Of a stretch of 22,050 nucleotides of DNA, positions 8,805 through 18,215 are shown one piece after another. Below the pieces are notes generated by a model. That model saw only the letters and a program-made list of their open reading frames with translations. It was not told the DNA's origin and did no database searches. Location of the stretch: the NCBI GenBank assembly GCA_903904545.1, contig CAIVDB010000014.1:1-22050 (forward strand), read 5' to 3'. A program made the translations under genes and the position numbers. Each line of letters starts with the position of its first letter. Within the stretch, counting starts at the first letter, position 1. This stretch comes from an uncultured bacterium. GTDB taxonomy: Bacteria; Patescibacteria; JAEDAM01; Absconditabacterales; Absconditicoccaceae.

Positions 8805-10751
8805 TTATTTTACGAAATGAAGAAAGACTCATTCATATTTTTTCACATCAGTAATTTGAAGTTCTTCTCAAGAATCTAAGACAATAGTCCCATAATCACC
8901 TTTTTGTCCTCCACTTTCTGCATAGAAAGGAGTTTGATCAAAAATCAGAATTCTTTGTGCAGCTACCTCGAAATCTTTGAGAAGTGTTGCCTTTTCAAGT
9001 GAAGTTGTTTTATATCATACAAACTGTGTAGGCTGAATATCTTTGATGTATTTCCCTCGATCGATATCTTGTTTAAACATATCTTTGGATCCCGCACGAG
9101 ATCTTTGTTGTTGTACTTCCATTTCTTTGACAAATCCCTCTTCATCGATTTGGAATCATTTCTCCAAAGCAATTTCTCTCGTTAACTCCAAAGGGAATCA
9201 GAAAGTATCATAGAGCATAAAGGCATCTTTTCATGAAAGGATTCTTTTAGCTCCCATATTTTTTTCTACATCAGCAAGCATTTTCTCTCAGTTCTCTATA
9301 GTCTTTTGAAATTGTAAACATTCCTTTTGTAAGATCGTAGCTATTGTCTTAGGATCAAGTGAAAGTCCAAACTTCTTTGTAATGGCAGTACAGACCGTAG
9401 TCAAAAGCAAAGGTAAATCAGAGGAAGAAGAAAGCGACAAAAGGTTATAATACATTCTTCTGACGAGTCTTCTGAGAATATATCCCCTTCCCTCATTAGA
9501 TGGAGTGATCCCATCTGCAATCAAGAAAAAAGATGTCCTCAAATGATCGGCAACGATTCTCATTCTTTTTTCATTGCCAGCATAAGCGAGCGCTAAGACA
9601 GATTCAAGAGCAGAAAGAATATAATCAAAAATATCAGTTTCATAGACACTGTCCTTCCCTTGCAAGACCTTACACATTCTTTCAAATCCCATCCCGGTAT
9701 CTACATTTTTATTTTCCAAATTAACTAACTTGAATTTATTACTATCAATAAGATCTTTTACACTTTCGTAACCAGAATAAAGTTTCGCTAATTGTATTCA
9801 TGCCTTCTGTGCGGCATCTACATGTTCTTGTTTATGATCGAAATAGACAACATCATCAGCTTTGATAGTATATTTTTGAAGAAGCATCTCGAAATATTTT
9901 GGATCTTTCTTGGAAGGGTCATTAGACAAGGTAAAAATATCCATAGGGAAGGAAGTCTTTTCAAATCAATCAACATCAGGATTATTACTTACCATAATTA
10001 CCCTACCTCAAGCTTTGGTCCAAGATTCTAAATCAGCTAACAAGGCGTAATCACTAATTTTTCCTTTGTCATCATAAAGACAACTACCAGCATCAGTTAT
10101 AATAACTCTCCTAGAAGAATAAAATTGCATAAAGACATTATTCCATATTTCTAACCAATTATCTTCATCGGTCCCAGGATTAGAATCTACAGGAGGATAT
10201 TCTGTGCTTCCCACCCAGTAGAAAATCTCTGTGTCAGGACCACAAGGTCATACAGGACCAGGACTCCACCAGTTATTCTTCGCAGGCAAATACGCGATCT
10301 TATGTTCAGGTAAATATGCTTTCCAATACCCTGCCGTCTCATCATCTCTTGGTGTATCGGTATCTCCTTCGAAAACCGTTGCTGCAAGTTTTTCTTTATC
10401 AAATCATAAAACATCAACGAGAAATTCTCGACTCCAATTGACCGAATCCTTTTTGAAGTAATCTCCTAAAGATCGATTTCCCATCATCTCGAAAAAGGTA
10501 CAATGACTCGCATCCCCTACTTCATCGATATCTACCGTTCTAATACATTTCTGGATATTGAATAACCTGGTCCCCAAGGGATGTTTTTTTCCATTTAAGT
10601 AAGGAATAAGCTGTTGCATCCCTGCGATATTAAACATTGCGGTACTTTCTTTTCCACCAACCAAAGACGCTTCGGGTAAATGCTTATGCTGTTTAGCTAC
10701 CCAAAAATCAGATCGAGCTGTTCTTAATTGTTCTCCTGTCATAGCCTTCAT
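8805..10751 (-). CDS. alaS: Alanyl-tRNA synthetase with inserted HAD-like domain, no editing domain
   Basis: AlaRS charges tRNA-Ala with alanine. Core signatures are present: ASHCTFFEMMGNRSLGDYFK (motif 2 region), PVGPCGPDTEIFYW, EIWNNVFMQF, VDTGMGFERM, GRGYILRRLVRR (motif 3) and YDTFGFPLELT, then TPFYAESGGQ. Twelve UGA codons are read as Gly, including those in GPCGP and TFGFP. Two features are odd. Between MQF (residue 210) and NVDTGMG (349), where about 20 residues are usual, there are about 138, with HAD-like features: VIITDAG, RVIMVSNN, and PKYFEMLL...ADDVVYFD...DAAQKAGIQLAKLY. The protein ends at LHFVK (about 648 residues), before the HxxxH and CxxxH editing motifs and the C-Ala domain of the usual roughly 870-residue enzyme. 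Start is taken at ATG 10751; ATGs at 10742 and 10802 are also possible. Confidence 0.93.
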
Positions 10752-10830
10752 ATAATACACAAAAGGGAATAAATATAGTGCTAGGTATACAAAAATACTC
10801 ATCTATTACAAGATATTTGAGTTTTTGGAC

Positions 10831-10859
10831 AAAAGAAAAAAGGCAACTTTCATTGCCTT
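10831..10859 (-). terminator. Rho-independent terminator
   Basis: On the - strand AAGGCAA-TGAAAG-TTGCCTT forms a 7-bp stem with a 6-base loop, followed by TTTTCTTTT. It ends the small gene at 10884-11135. Confidence 0.85.
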
Positions 10860-10883
10860 AAATTCCTATACTATATAAAAATA

Positions 10884-11135
10884 TTAGCCTTCAATCAATT
10901 CATCCCTTCATATAGTGATATTTTCTTGCAAAATTCAATCCAAGCTATATTCAATCTCAATATTTTCTACAAGGGACTTCCCTGTCAAAGATATTACACT
11001 TATTACAGCACTCTCTCATTTCAAAGCAATCAAATCAGTGATTTTTCTTATAATAATAGGCAATTCTATTCCAAGAGCGTCTGTCATGCTTCTTGTCTCT
11101 AAAGATTCATCAATCGCAACACAAAAAAGTTGCAA
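10884..11135 (-). CDS. Small hypothetical protein, about 83 aa
   Basis: This reading frame exists only with UGA read as Gly (three UGAs, in LKGES, LDGIL and IGRDE). It contains IDESLETRSMTDALGIELPIIIRKITDLIALKGESAVISVISL and ends in DELIEG followed by TAA. The alternating hydrophobic pattern suggests a compact alpha/beta domain. I do not recognise it. The start is uncertain: a TTG at 11135 sits just after a TATAAT on the - strand, and an ATG at 11087 would give 67 residues. A strong terminator follows the stop codon at a distance of 24 bases, which supports it as a real transcribed gene. Confidence 0.6.
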
Positions 11136-11157
11136 AATAAAAAAAATAGATTATAAT
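11130..11157 (+). promoter_or_regulatory. Promoter for the STAND-like gene
   Basis: TTGCAA (11130-11135), 16-base spacer, TATAAT (11152-11157), leader of about 31 bases to the ATG at 11195. The ATTATAAT core also gives TATAAT on the - strand (11155-11150), so divergent promoters may overlap here. Confidence 0.65.
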
Positions 11158-11194
11158 TAAATCAACAATTATTTATTTGTTAAACATATTCATC

Positions 11195-11992
11195 ATGAAT
11201 AAAACAATAGAATCATGAAAGGAAATAGGAACTAATACACAGACACCATCAGAAGGGCAACAAACGAATGAAGATTTAGTGCAGATTATTAATAAAAGGC
11301 CACAAACGAATGAAGATTTAGTGCAGATTATTAATAAAGTACCGCATAGAGAGTTTGATTGTGGAGAAATCAATACTTCTCTTATTCACGAGTATTTACA
11401 AAGTTGAACAGACAAAATTCTTCTTCCGATTACTTTTAAAGAGATTAAACGAAAATCTGCATTACCAAAACAAATTAATGAACCAACAAGAGATCAATCA
11501 ATGTTTAGAGAGACAATTGATGCAATAAGTAGGAATAAGAGACATAGTTATTGTATTTCATCCAAAAAAGATGAAAGAGATCCTCGTGGAGAAGATTCGA
11601 CCTTGGCAAACGAAATAGCTCATCATTTTGTAGATGAAGACAAAGAAACATTTAACGATGGTGTGTTGTGGATCGACATTTCTTCTAATGCTACCACTAT
11701 AGAGGAAGCAATTTCTGTGATTGCACAACAATTATGATACACATATAAAAAATGATATATCGACAATAGTCGTAGAGGAGAAGCGATTGTATGATCTCTT
11801 GAAGAAATCGCAATGATTCTTTATAGAAAGAATATTCTCTTAGTTATCGACAATCAAAAAATAGGAATGAATAGATACCTTTTTGAATATATTTATCCAA
11901 GAATGAACTCATTTGTATCTATAATTGTAAACTACCCATTACGCGTTCCTGGCATTGACAAGATACCATATAACAAATCTAAACATCAATAG
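11195..11992 (+). CDS. STAND/NB-ARC-like protein, truncated, with degenerate P-loop
   Basis: The 265-residue frame has five UGAs read as Gly. Its second half resembles an NB-ARC (STAND) NTPase: a GEDSTLANEIAHHF segment in the place of the GKTTLAxExA P-loop, then FNDGVLWIDIS, EEAISVIAQQLGY and LYRKNILLVIDN, which match the FxdGVlWidL, iaxxLG and iLLVlDD blocks. The P-loop lysine is missing, so ATP binding is doubtful. The N-terminus carries a perfect 37-base direct repeat (42-base period) encoding QTNEDLVQIINK(R/V)P twice. After the TAG at 11990 the same frame stays open to 12118 with plausible coding sequence (about 42 codons, one UGA), followed by a terminator. The gene may be a decayed or shortened form of a larger STAND protein. 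Confidence 0.6.
11260..11338 (+). repeat. In-gene tandem repeat, 42-base period
   Basis: Bases 11260-11296 are identical to 11302-11338. The unit is a multiple of three, so each copy encodes the same 14-residue segment. Confidence 0.95.
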
Positions 11993-12084
11993 ATTATTAA
12001 AACCTCCGATGAAAAGGTCGAAGCACATTTTAAGTTAGACAAGCAAGAGGAAAAATGAAAAAAATTATTGAGATATTACCAAGG

Positions 12085-12111
12085 AAAACCCAGCTGAATC
12101 AGCGGGTTTTT
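12085..12111 (+). terminator. Terminator after the STAND-like gene
   Basis: AACCC-a-GCTG / CAGC-GGGTT stem (one bulged A, 3-base loop) followed by TTT. It lies about 95 bases after the TAG, beyond the readthrough frame. Confidence 0.75.
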
Positions 12112-12123
12112 CATTTAAGAAAC

Positions 12124-12147
12124 CCCATAAGCATATTATCTTATGGG
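12124..12147 (-). terminator. Hairpin, possible terminator of the 12174 gene
   Basis: CCCATAAG/CTTATGGG 8-bp stem with an 8-base loop. On the - strand it is followed by GTTTCTT, a weak T-run. Confidence 0.4.
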
Positions 12148-12173
12148 ATCTACATACTAGACTACATGGTGTA

Positions 12174-12527
12174 TTAAATCCTATATCCAAAACCGAAATT
12201 GATAATTGATATTTTAATACCCATTGTCAATAAAACAGCTCTTAATAGAGAATTAAATAAGAGAACTCCGAGCAGAAATCCTAATGAATACCATCCACCA
12301 TTGTTATTGATCGCCCAAATAGCAATATCATTACTAAATAAGGAACCAACAAACGAAATGAATGCAATAAGTCCATGCCAGAACCCGCCGGAAAAGCCAT
12401 AAGACACAGGATTATGAATACATAAAGTAACATCTTGAGCCTTAGGAAACCCTATAAAAAACAGCAAAAATACCAACAAAAGAACACATACTAGTATAAG
12501 AACTAGGAATTTTTTTTTCTTTTTCAT
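12174..12527 (-). CDS. Small membrane protein, 117 aa
   Basis: The protein begins MKKKKKFLVLILVCVLLLVFLLFF, a basic start followed by a long hydrophobic segment (signal anchor or signal peptide). A GFWHGLIAFISFVGSLF segment, AINNNGGWYSLGFLLGVLLF and a hydrophobic C-terminal stretch follow. The GFWHG...NNGGWYxxGFLLG pattern recalls a family of small uncharacterised membrane proteins in several phyla; I have no functional name for it. No UGA codon is used. A promoter lies 32 bases upstream of the ATG. There is no Shine-Dalgarno. It is probably a single-gene unit. Confidence 0.75.
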   Translation of the reverse strand: MKKKKKFLVLILVCVLLLVFLLFFIGFPKAQDVTLCIHNPVSYGFSGGFWHGLIAFISFVGSLFSNDIAIWAINNNGGWYSLGFLLGVLLFNSLLRAVLLTMGIKISIINFGFGYRI

Positions 12528-12558
12528 ATTATTATTTGTTTTAATTTTTTTATACCCG

Positions 12559-12586
12559 AATATAATATATTATCATAAAAAGTCAA
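12559..12586 (-). promoter_or_regulatory. Promoter for the 12174 gene
   Basis: On the - strand: TTGACT (12586-12581), 16-base spacer, TATATT (12564-12559). The leader would be about 25 bases. Confidence 0.55.
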
Positions 12587-12611
12587 ACAATAAATTATTT
12601 TAAAGTTTACT

Positions 12612-12637
12612 AAAAAAAGAGCGACTTTCATCGCCCC
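12612..12637 (-). terminator. Rho-independent terminator
   Basis: On the - strand GGGGCGA-TGAAAG-TCGCTCT (7 pairs including G-U) followed by a run of Ts. It ends the large gene at 12740-14809. The loop TGAAAG is the same as in the terminator at 10831-10859. Confidence 0.75.
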
Positions 12638-12709
12638 TTTTGGATACTAATGAATAATTAATAGTGTATAATGAATAGTGGCGGAGTCTTTTCTACAAAA
12701 AAATTCCTT

Positions 12710-12742
12710 AATTCTGAACTCTGCATTCTGAATTCTAAATTA
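12710..12742. repeat. Intergenic AATTCTRAACTCTGCATT repeat, copy 1
   Basis: AATTCTGAACTCTGCATTCTGAATTC at the end of the 12740 gene is nearly the same as the sequence at 19787-19819 before uvrD. It partly overlaps the stop codon at 12740-12742. Confidence 0.5.
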
Positions 12743-14809
12743 CTGTGTAGCAGTCGTTGTTTTCAAAACATTATTCTGTTTGAGACTATCTATATATTCA
12801 AAGAGTTGTACTTTAGACACCCTATCTAAGGAAAGAATATAGAGTTCTGGTCTATTTCCGGTAGGATCTGGGACTTCCACATCAATAATCCTATTACTCG
12901 TACCAAGATCAAATTTGAAGCTAAAGAGATAATACAGACCATAATTACTAATATATTGATCTCCATTTTTCGCAGGACGAGATTCATAGACGGTGAATGT
13001 TTGATTCTCTCTATCAAAAAGATAGACATATTTAGAAGAGATCGAACTAATGATTTTTACATTATTTGAATATTTATTAGCAACCTTATCTCCTCCCATC
13101 AATTTCAATTCACGGTAATTGAGAGTAAATGCTGTTGGAGGATTTCTTCGGAATTGGAATAATTTACCATCAGCCCAAGTAAGGAATGAGCCATCTACAG
13201 CAAAACTACTAAATCATGAACCAAACGAGGCTCCTGTCATATTTGAAGCTAAGTAATATTTTTGTCCTCCTTGATAGATAGTCTGAGATCCCAATGTATT
13301 ACGATATCTAGTAGCCAATGTTGTATTGCCTACAGCATTCAGGCTAGACTCAAAAACGTAGAGATTGGACTTTCCATAACTAGCAATACCAGCAATACGT
13401 TTGCTAAATCCATCTGCATCAGCATTAGCAACTGTTTGAGAACCAGCTTTATTGACTAATATGATAGTTCACTTTGGAGAGAAACAATATACTCCATCTT
13501 TCAACAAACTTAAGCCACATCATTTCATCGCTTCTCCATCAGGAAAATTATAATCAACTAATGTACCTCTAAGACTATCATCTATTGCACCAACCAAAGC
13601 CGCAGTTGTTCATGCTATAATCATATTTTTAGACATATAGATCCCTTTCAATGCACCAAGAGTAGAAGTTTCAGAAGGATTGAGCGTAAGAATAGTAGAT
13701 TTTCTTCCACTAGCGGGATCATCAAATTTAGCAAGTGAGTTTATATAACTAATATTAAATCATTTGAGATATTCTGATTGAAGTACTTTTTTGAGTTGAG
13801 CAACATCTTCCATCCATTTCCCTTTAGATTCAAGCACATTCAATTTTTCCAAAATATCATGATATTTCATAGCTTTTTCCTCTCCTGTAGGATCCATAGA
13901 TTGGAAACTAAGTAATTCTTTCTTGATATCATCTATAGTAAGGTCTACCGTTACTCCATCAGAAGTAACAATAGTATTGGTATTGGATTTTAATACCTGA
14001 GAAAGAAGATTTATCAACATAAAGAAGATGAATAAACTGAGAATAGCAACCGTAACTTGATATTTGTTTTTGAGAAATTGTGATTTGATTTTGTAAAACA
14101 AACTATCAGTATTGACAATACGGTCTTTATGCTCTCCATGAGATTTTGCTAATGCTCCTGTGATAGCATAATGGAAAATAAAAAGGAAATCTTTTCTATC
14201 TATCCTTGTATGAAGGACATCTTGGATAAAGTTTGCTAGATGACCAGTTTCTGAAGAAAGAACTTGTTCCATTTCTTGGAAATCATTACCATCCAAAACT
14301 TCAGATATTTTGGTCCCCACATAAACAACCTCATCATGAGATTCTACATCTCCCTCTACAAAATCAGAGAAAAGATCTATCTTCCCTTTGGAAAGAGTAG
14401 AATTATTGAGAGAATAATATAGTTTTTTGTCTCTAAAAATCATCACACTAACATCTCCAATCATAGAAGTCATCAAAACTCAATCTATAACGATTTGGAC
14501 AAATCACTTGAGAGGGAAGAAATCTATATCACGAACTTTATCAGCAAAAGCCTTCAACTTAGTATTGAGGCTTTGAAGAGAAACTTCAAATTGAGTCTTT
14601 ACCACGTCAAGATCACTTGATTCATCTTCACCAAATTTTTCCACAAGATCAGCAACAAAATCTTGAATCAAATCCTTTTGATAATCTATAAATTTATCTG
14701 ATCACGCATGAACAAAAATTTTCAAAGAAATAGCATTAGGAAGATCCTCCAACAATTGAAAAACACGATCTTCATCACCATACATAAATTTCTTTTCTTT
14801 TAGACTCAT
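12740..14809 (-). CDS. Large single-pass membrane protein, 689 aa, unknown function
   Basis: Eight UGA codons read as Gly join what would otherwise be several separate ORFs. The N-terminal part (about 1-110) is helical. Residues 115-190 have GDVSVMIFRDKKLYYSL and IDLFSDFVEGDVESHDEVVYVG, reminiscent of the C-terminal half of PP2C-type phosphatases, though I see no catalytic set and treat this as weak. One strong transmembrane helix follows at about 252-271 (VTVAILSLFIFFMLINLLSQ). An external helical stalk comes next, then about 350 residues rich in short beta-like stretches (ALKGIYMSKNMIIAG, GVYCFSPKGTIILVN, GIASYGKSNLYVF, YVYLFDRENQTF), suggesting a beta-propeller-like domain. The likely topology is an intracellular N-domain and an extracytoplasmic C-domain. 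It follows the GT26 gene by 104 bases. Confidence 0.75.
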
Positions 14810-14913
14810 TACCAAAAGCAATAAAATAATAAAGAAATACTAAGAAACGCACTAAATCACTGGATATTTATCAATTTATAAACAATTTTAATCATACCAA
14901 TGTTTGTATGTAC

Positions 14914-15759
14914 TTATCTTGATTTTTTTTTCAATAGCAAATAAGAAAAAACATAGACAATAATACCCAAAGAGTCTAAGATTTTTTTATAATTTCTCTT
15001 AGGATCAGCAAGAAATCTCCAAAGTCGTTCCAATCTAAGAGATCTCACTAGTTCCGGAGCTCTTTTTTGTTCTCCCACTCGCCAATCAAAAGTACCTGCC
15101 TGATTCATAACAAGTAATTTATATTTCTTAAGATTATCTTTGTTAGCATAGGTCCAGATTTCTTGGATAGGATAAAGAGGGGTAGATCTTGCGACGAGAA
15201 GGACATTGATGACTCATTCTTGAGAAGGCAACACAGCATCTAGCTGATCCCAATCAAGGTTTGTATATCCATCTTGTGCATAGACTACCTGATATCACTT
15301 ATCTTGTAAAAATGTTTTTGTCTTCTGTAACAAATGGGGATAGGTACCGTAAAGAAGAATACGAACCTTTTTAGATCCAAATTTTTGGACAAGCGATTCC
15401 AAAACATAAGGAGCAAAATCAGTTCCATTGAGATTATGAAGTCGACGCCCTTTGGCCAAAAAATAAAATACCTGCAATGCAATTCCATCCGGCAAAAGGA
15501 TATCTGCATCCTGAATAGCATCCTGATAGGCAGTATATACCTGTTGTATATCCGTTTGTTTATATCCAGCCAAAAGCAAGGATGTAAATAGATGAGTATC
15601 ATAAGAAGCAGAATGATGATCAAACATCTTCTTTCCATAAATATTTGCGAAATAGACATAGTCTACAACACAAAAATGATTGCGATCATAGACATCTAGG
15701 ATAATTTGAAGCGCTGACCTTGCATCACCAAGAAATAAGGAAGAAAGAAGTTTATCCAT
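14914..15759 (-). CDS. WecG/TagA/CpsF family glycosyltransferase (GT26)
   Basis: GT26 enzymes add N-acetylmannosamine-type sugars to lipid-linked carriers in cell-wall polymer synthesis. The 281-residue product has IQDADILLPDGIAL (residues 82-95), which matches the adlv.pDGiGl block with its conserved Asp. NGTDF (111-115) is in the place of the RvxGxD block, followed by KVRILLYG. The C-terminal signature VMNQAGTFDWRVGEQKRAPE...LRLERLWRFLADPKR corresponds to GtfdxxxGxxxRAPxxxxxxgLEWlyRL..eP.R. Two UGAs are read as Gly. The C-terminal tail is hydrophobic then basic (YVFSYLLLKKKSR), suggesting membrane contact. The start at ATG 15759 lies 35 bases after the amidase gene, whose stop overlaps a TATAAT, so it may be co-transcribed or have its own promoter. 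Confidence 0.88.
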
Positions 15760-15794
15760 AGATACGGATAGATAAATAAAACACCAATATACAA

Positions 15795-18008
15795 TTATAG
15801 AGTAACCACTTGCACTCAAGGATAATAATACTCTAGAATCTGTTTAAGTGACCATCATTGCTGGCTAAGATACTGAGATCACTTTCCACTAAGACCGACA
15901 CCATGTCCGTTGAAGCTAAAACACTGAGCAAAGTCAGGTCTATATTGAAGATAAGGAGTATCTTCCCATCACCATTTATCTTTTGCAGATCGAGTAAATC
16001 CAGCCGAACAACTAAAGTAAGGAAGGATAGGCACATACCCACTATACAAAACAAGGGTATTTTTGATAGCAGACAATGCTAGAGCTGAAGTTTTAGACGT
16101 TTTCTCTCGACCAGCACCCACATATTTCTGAAACATATCAGGGCTATCTATTGCACGGTAATCAGCACCAACAGGAATAGAGGGATGAATATTTGCAGGA
16201 TTCATATAGAATAAGGTATACATCTTTGCGAGTAAAAGAACAAGTTGCTGTTTTACCAAAGTATCAGCATCACTCGTTTCACCGATACCTTTGAGATAGT
16301 CCTGAAAAGGAAGTTTGTTGATCATAACAAATTGAGAACCAATAGATCATGAACCAAGATATTTAATAGGATTTTTTTTGAACACGAGAGAACCACGAAA
16401 AACATTTCGAGGAACATTACCATAAGATTTTCTATCATAAGAAATCACTTTTACTAGTCAGCCACTCGCTGCAGAGACTTCAACTTTCTGGGGAGTAAGG
16501 TATCATTCTCCATCAGGAATATACAAAAAATCCTGATTAGATTCTAAATATAAGGAATCGACAAAACGAGACTTTCCATCTACGACCACCTTACACATTC
16601 CCTCACAGGCAACTTCTCGTCTATTATAATGTACAGAAAGATCATACAAAAGCACTGTAAGCATACCCTTGGTATAAGAAGCTAATTCAGAAGAAAAAAT
16701 CTTGGCAGAAATTTTCTTGATTGAAGAAGGCGCTGGAGAAATTCAATTATTTTTCATAAATATTTCTGCCGTTTTCTTTCATTGAGAAGAGAGATCTCAT
16801 TTCCATATTAAAGAGAAAGAAAGCGTCTTTGTTACTTTTGAAGTACCCTGTTGACCAGACAAAGAAAGATATTTGATTCAACTAGTAAGATTTTTAGGAG
16901 AGAAAAAAATAGACAAAACATTTTTCTTGAAAACACAAGAAAGAATAGTTACTCCAGAAAGCAAACTACGACATACTGGCTTTGTCAACGAAAAAGGAAG
17001 TGAAACGGAAACCGTAGAACCTGTAATATAATACAAACCTGTAAGCGCATACACTTGAGCATTTGTTCAAGATAATCCACCAGGCAATGGAGAAGAGCTA
17101 ATTCAAGAAGTCAAAGCATCTTTGACACGCTGTCTAATCGTAGGAAGAAGAGAAATCATATTAGTGCCTGGACACGCAGTTGCATTGGAGACATCTCTAT
17201 GTCCAGCGATTGCATAGCCATCTACAGCAGTCATATAGGGAGGCCACTCTGATTTTCTAAAATATTTTACTTTCTCCATAGGGCTAATATTATATTTTTT
17301 GGCCAAAGCAGCAGTCAATTTCACAAGGGACTGTAATTGTTCATCTGTAGGTTGTTGGACATTAAAATTCCCCATCAAAGAAATCCCCACAGTAGGAGTA
17401 TTATTCCACGAAGCATGAGCTCCAACCGTTCAAGGTCAACCAGCCCTACCCTCATAAATATTTCCAAAAGGATCTATAATAAAGTTATATCCAACATCTC
17501 ACCATTTTTTCGTCAAAGTATGATATTTATAAATATTTTGAAGTTCCTTTTTTGCTGCCTCTACTCAACCACTCATGACAGCAGCATAGTCCACTGCAGT
17601 ATGATGAATGACAATTTTATTCTTATTCAGATGGATACTCTCGGGTCGTTTGAGATAATTTCAATTTGATGATTCATGAATTTCATCTACCTTCTGTTCA
17701 TCAGGAGTCGTAGAGACAATAAAGTCTGTGGCAATCTGAGATTGATACTGTTGTTGAAGAAGATCTCGAAGTTTATTGGAATTTGTAGCATCATCCGATG
17801 CTTGAAGTTGTTGTAGTTCCATAGCATCCTGAGCTTTTATAATCTCATCTCTCTTGGATTTTGGCAAAGTTGAATATCTCCAAGATTCATTTGCTCATCG
17901 CTGAGAACGAGAAACAAGAGAGATCCCGGGCAACTTCCATTCGGCAGCAAAAGAAAATCAAGCAAACAAGGTAAGTAAAGAAAAAGAAAGGACTATTTTG
18001 GACTTCAT
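15795..18008 (-). CDS. Secreted N-acetylmuramoyl-L-alanine amidase fused to SpoIID/LytB-like domain
   Basis: The 737-residue protein starts with a signal peptide (MKSKIVLSFSLLTLFAGFSFAAEW, its glycine encoded by UGA). After a Gln-rich linker there is an Amidase_2/PGRP domain (about 130-295): KIVIHHTAVD, KKWGDVGYNFIIDPFGNIYEGR, VGISLMGNF and AGHRDVSNATACPG. H135 or H136, H270 and C279 are the likely zinc ligands. A middle region of about 250 residues looks beta-rich. The C-terminus resembles SpoIID: INKLPFQDYLKGIGETSDAD (with the likely catalytic Glu), SCSAGFTRSAKDKWGWED, NGHGVGLSGKGSQYL and LEYYYPGVQVV. Amidase removes stem peptides and SpoIID cleaves the denuded glycan, so both steps could sit on one exported protein for wall remodelling. 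It is divergent from the PHP gene. Confidence 0.9.
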
Positions 18009-18153
18009 AAGAGGATATTCCACAAAAAATAAAGAAAAAATAAACAACATGAGTATACTATATATATAGCCCCTTTTTTCAACTACAGGGAGAACTAAAA
18101 AGTTTTACATTTTTCCAAAAGATGTTTCAATAATCATCTCTTTTTATTTTTAT

Positions 18154-18181
18154 TTGCAAGCCTAGGACAAAATAGTATATA
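18154..18181 (+). promoter_or_regulatory. Promoter for the PHP gene
   Basis: TTGCAA (18154-18159), 16-base spacer, TATATA (18176-18181). It lies in the 207-base divergent region between the amidase and PHP genes. The amidase promoter on the other strand is less clear (TATACT or TATAGT near 18052-18062). Confidence 0.55.
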
Positions 18182-18215
18182 TAAAGACATATTTAATCTC
18201 TAAAGAATAAGAATC

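Noticed and set aside
12124..12147. Start of a CRISPR array or other multi-copy repeat
   Set aside because: The palindrome occurs once; no regularly spaced repeats are present anywhere in the window.
15285..15659. 124-residue - strand reading frame overlapping the GT26 gene
   Set aside because: It is a different frame of the same strand inside a well-supported glycosyltransferase gene and has no recognisable features.
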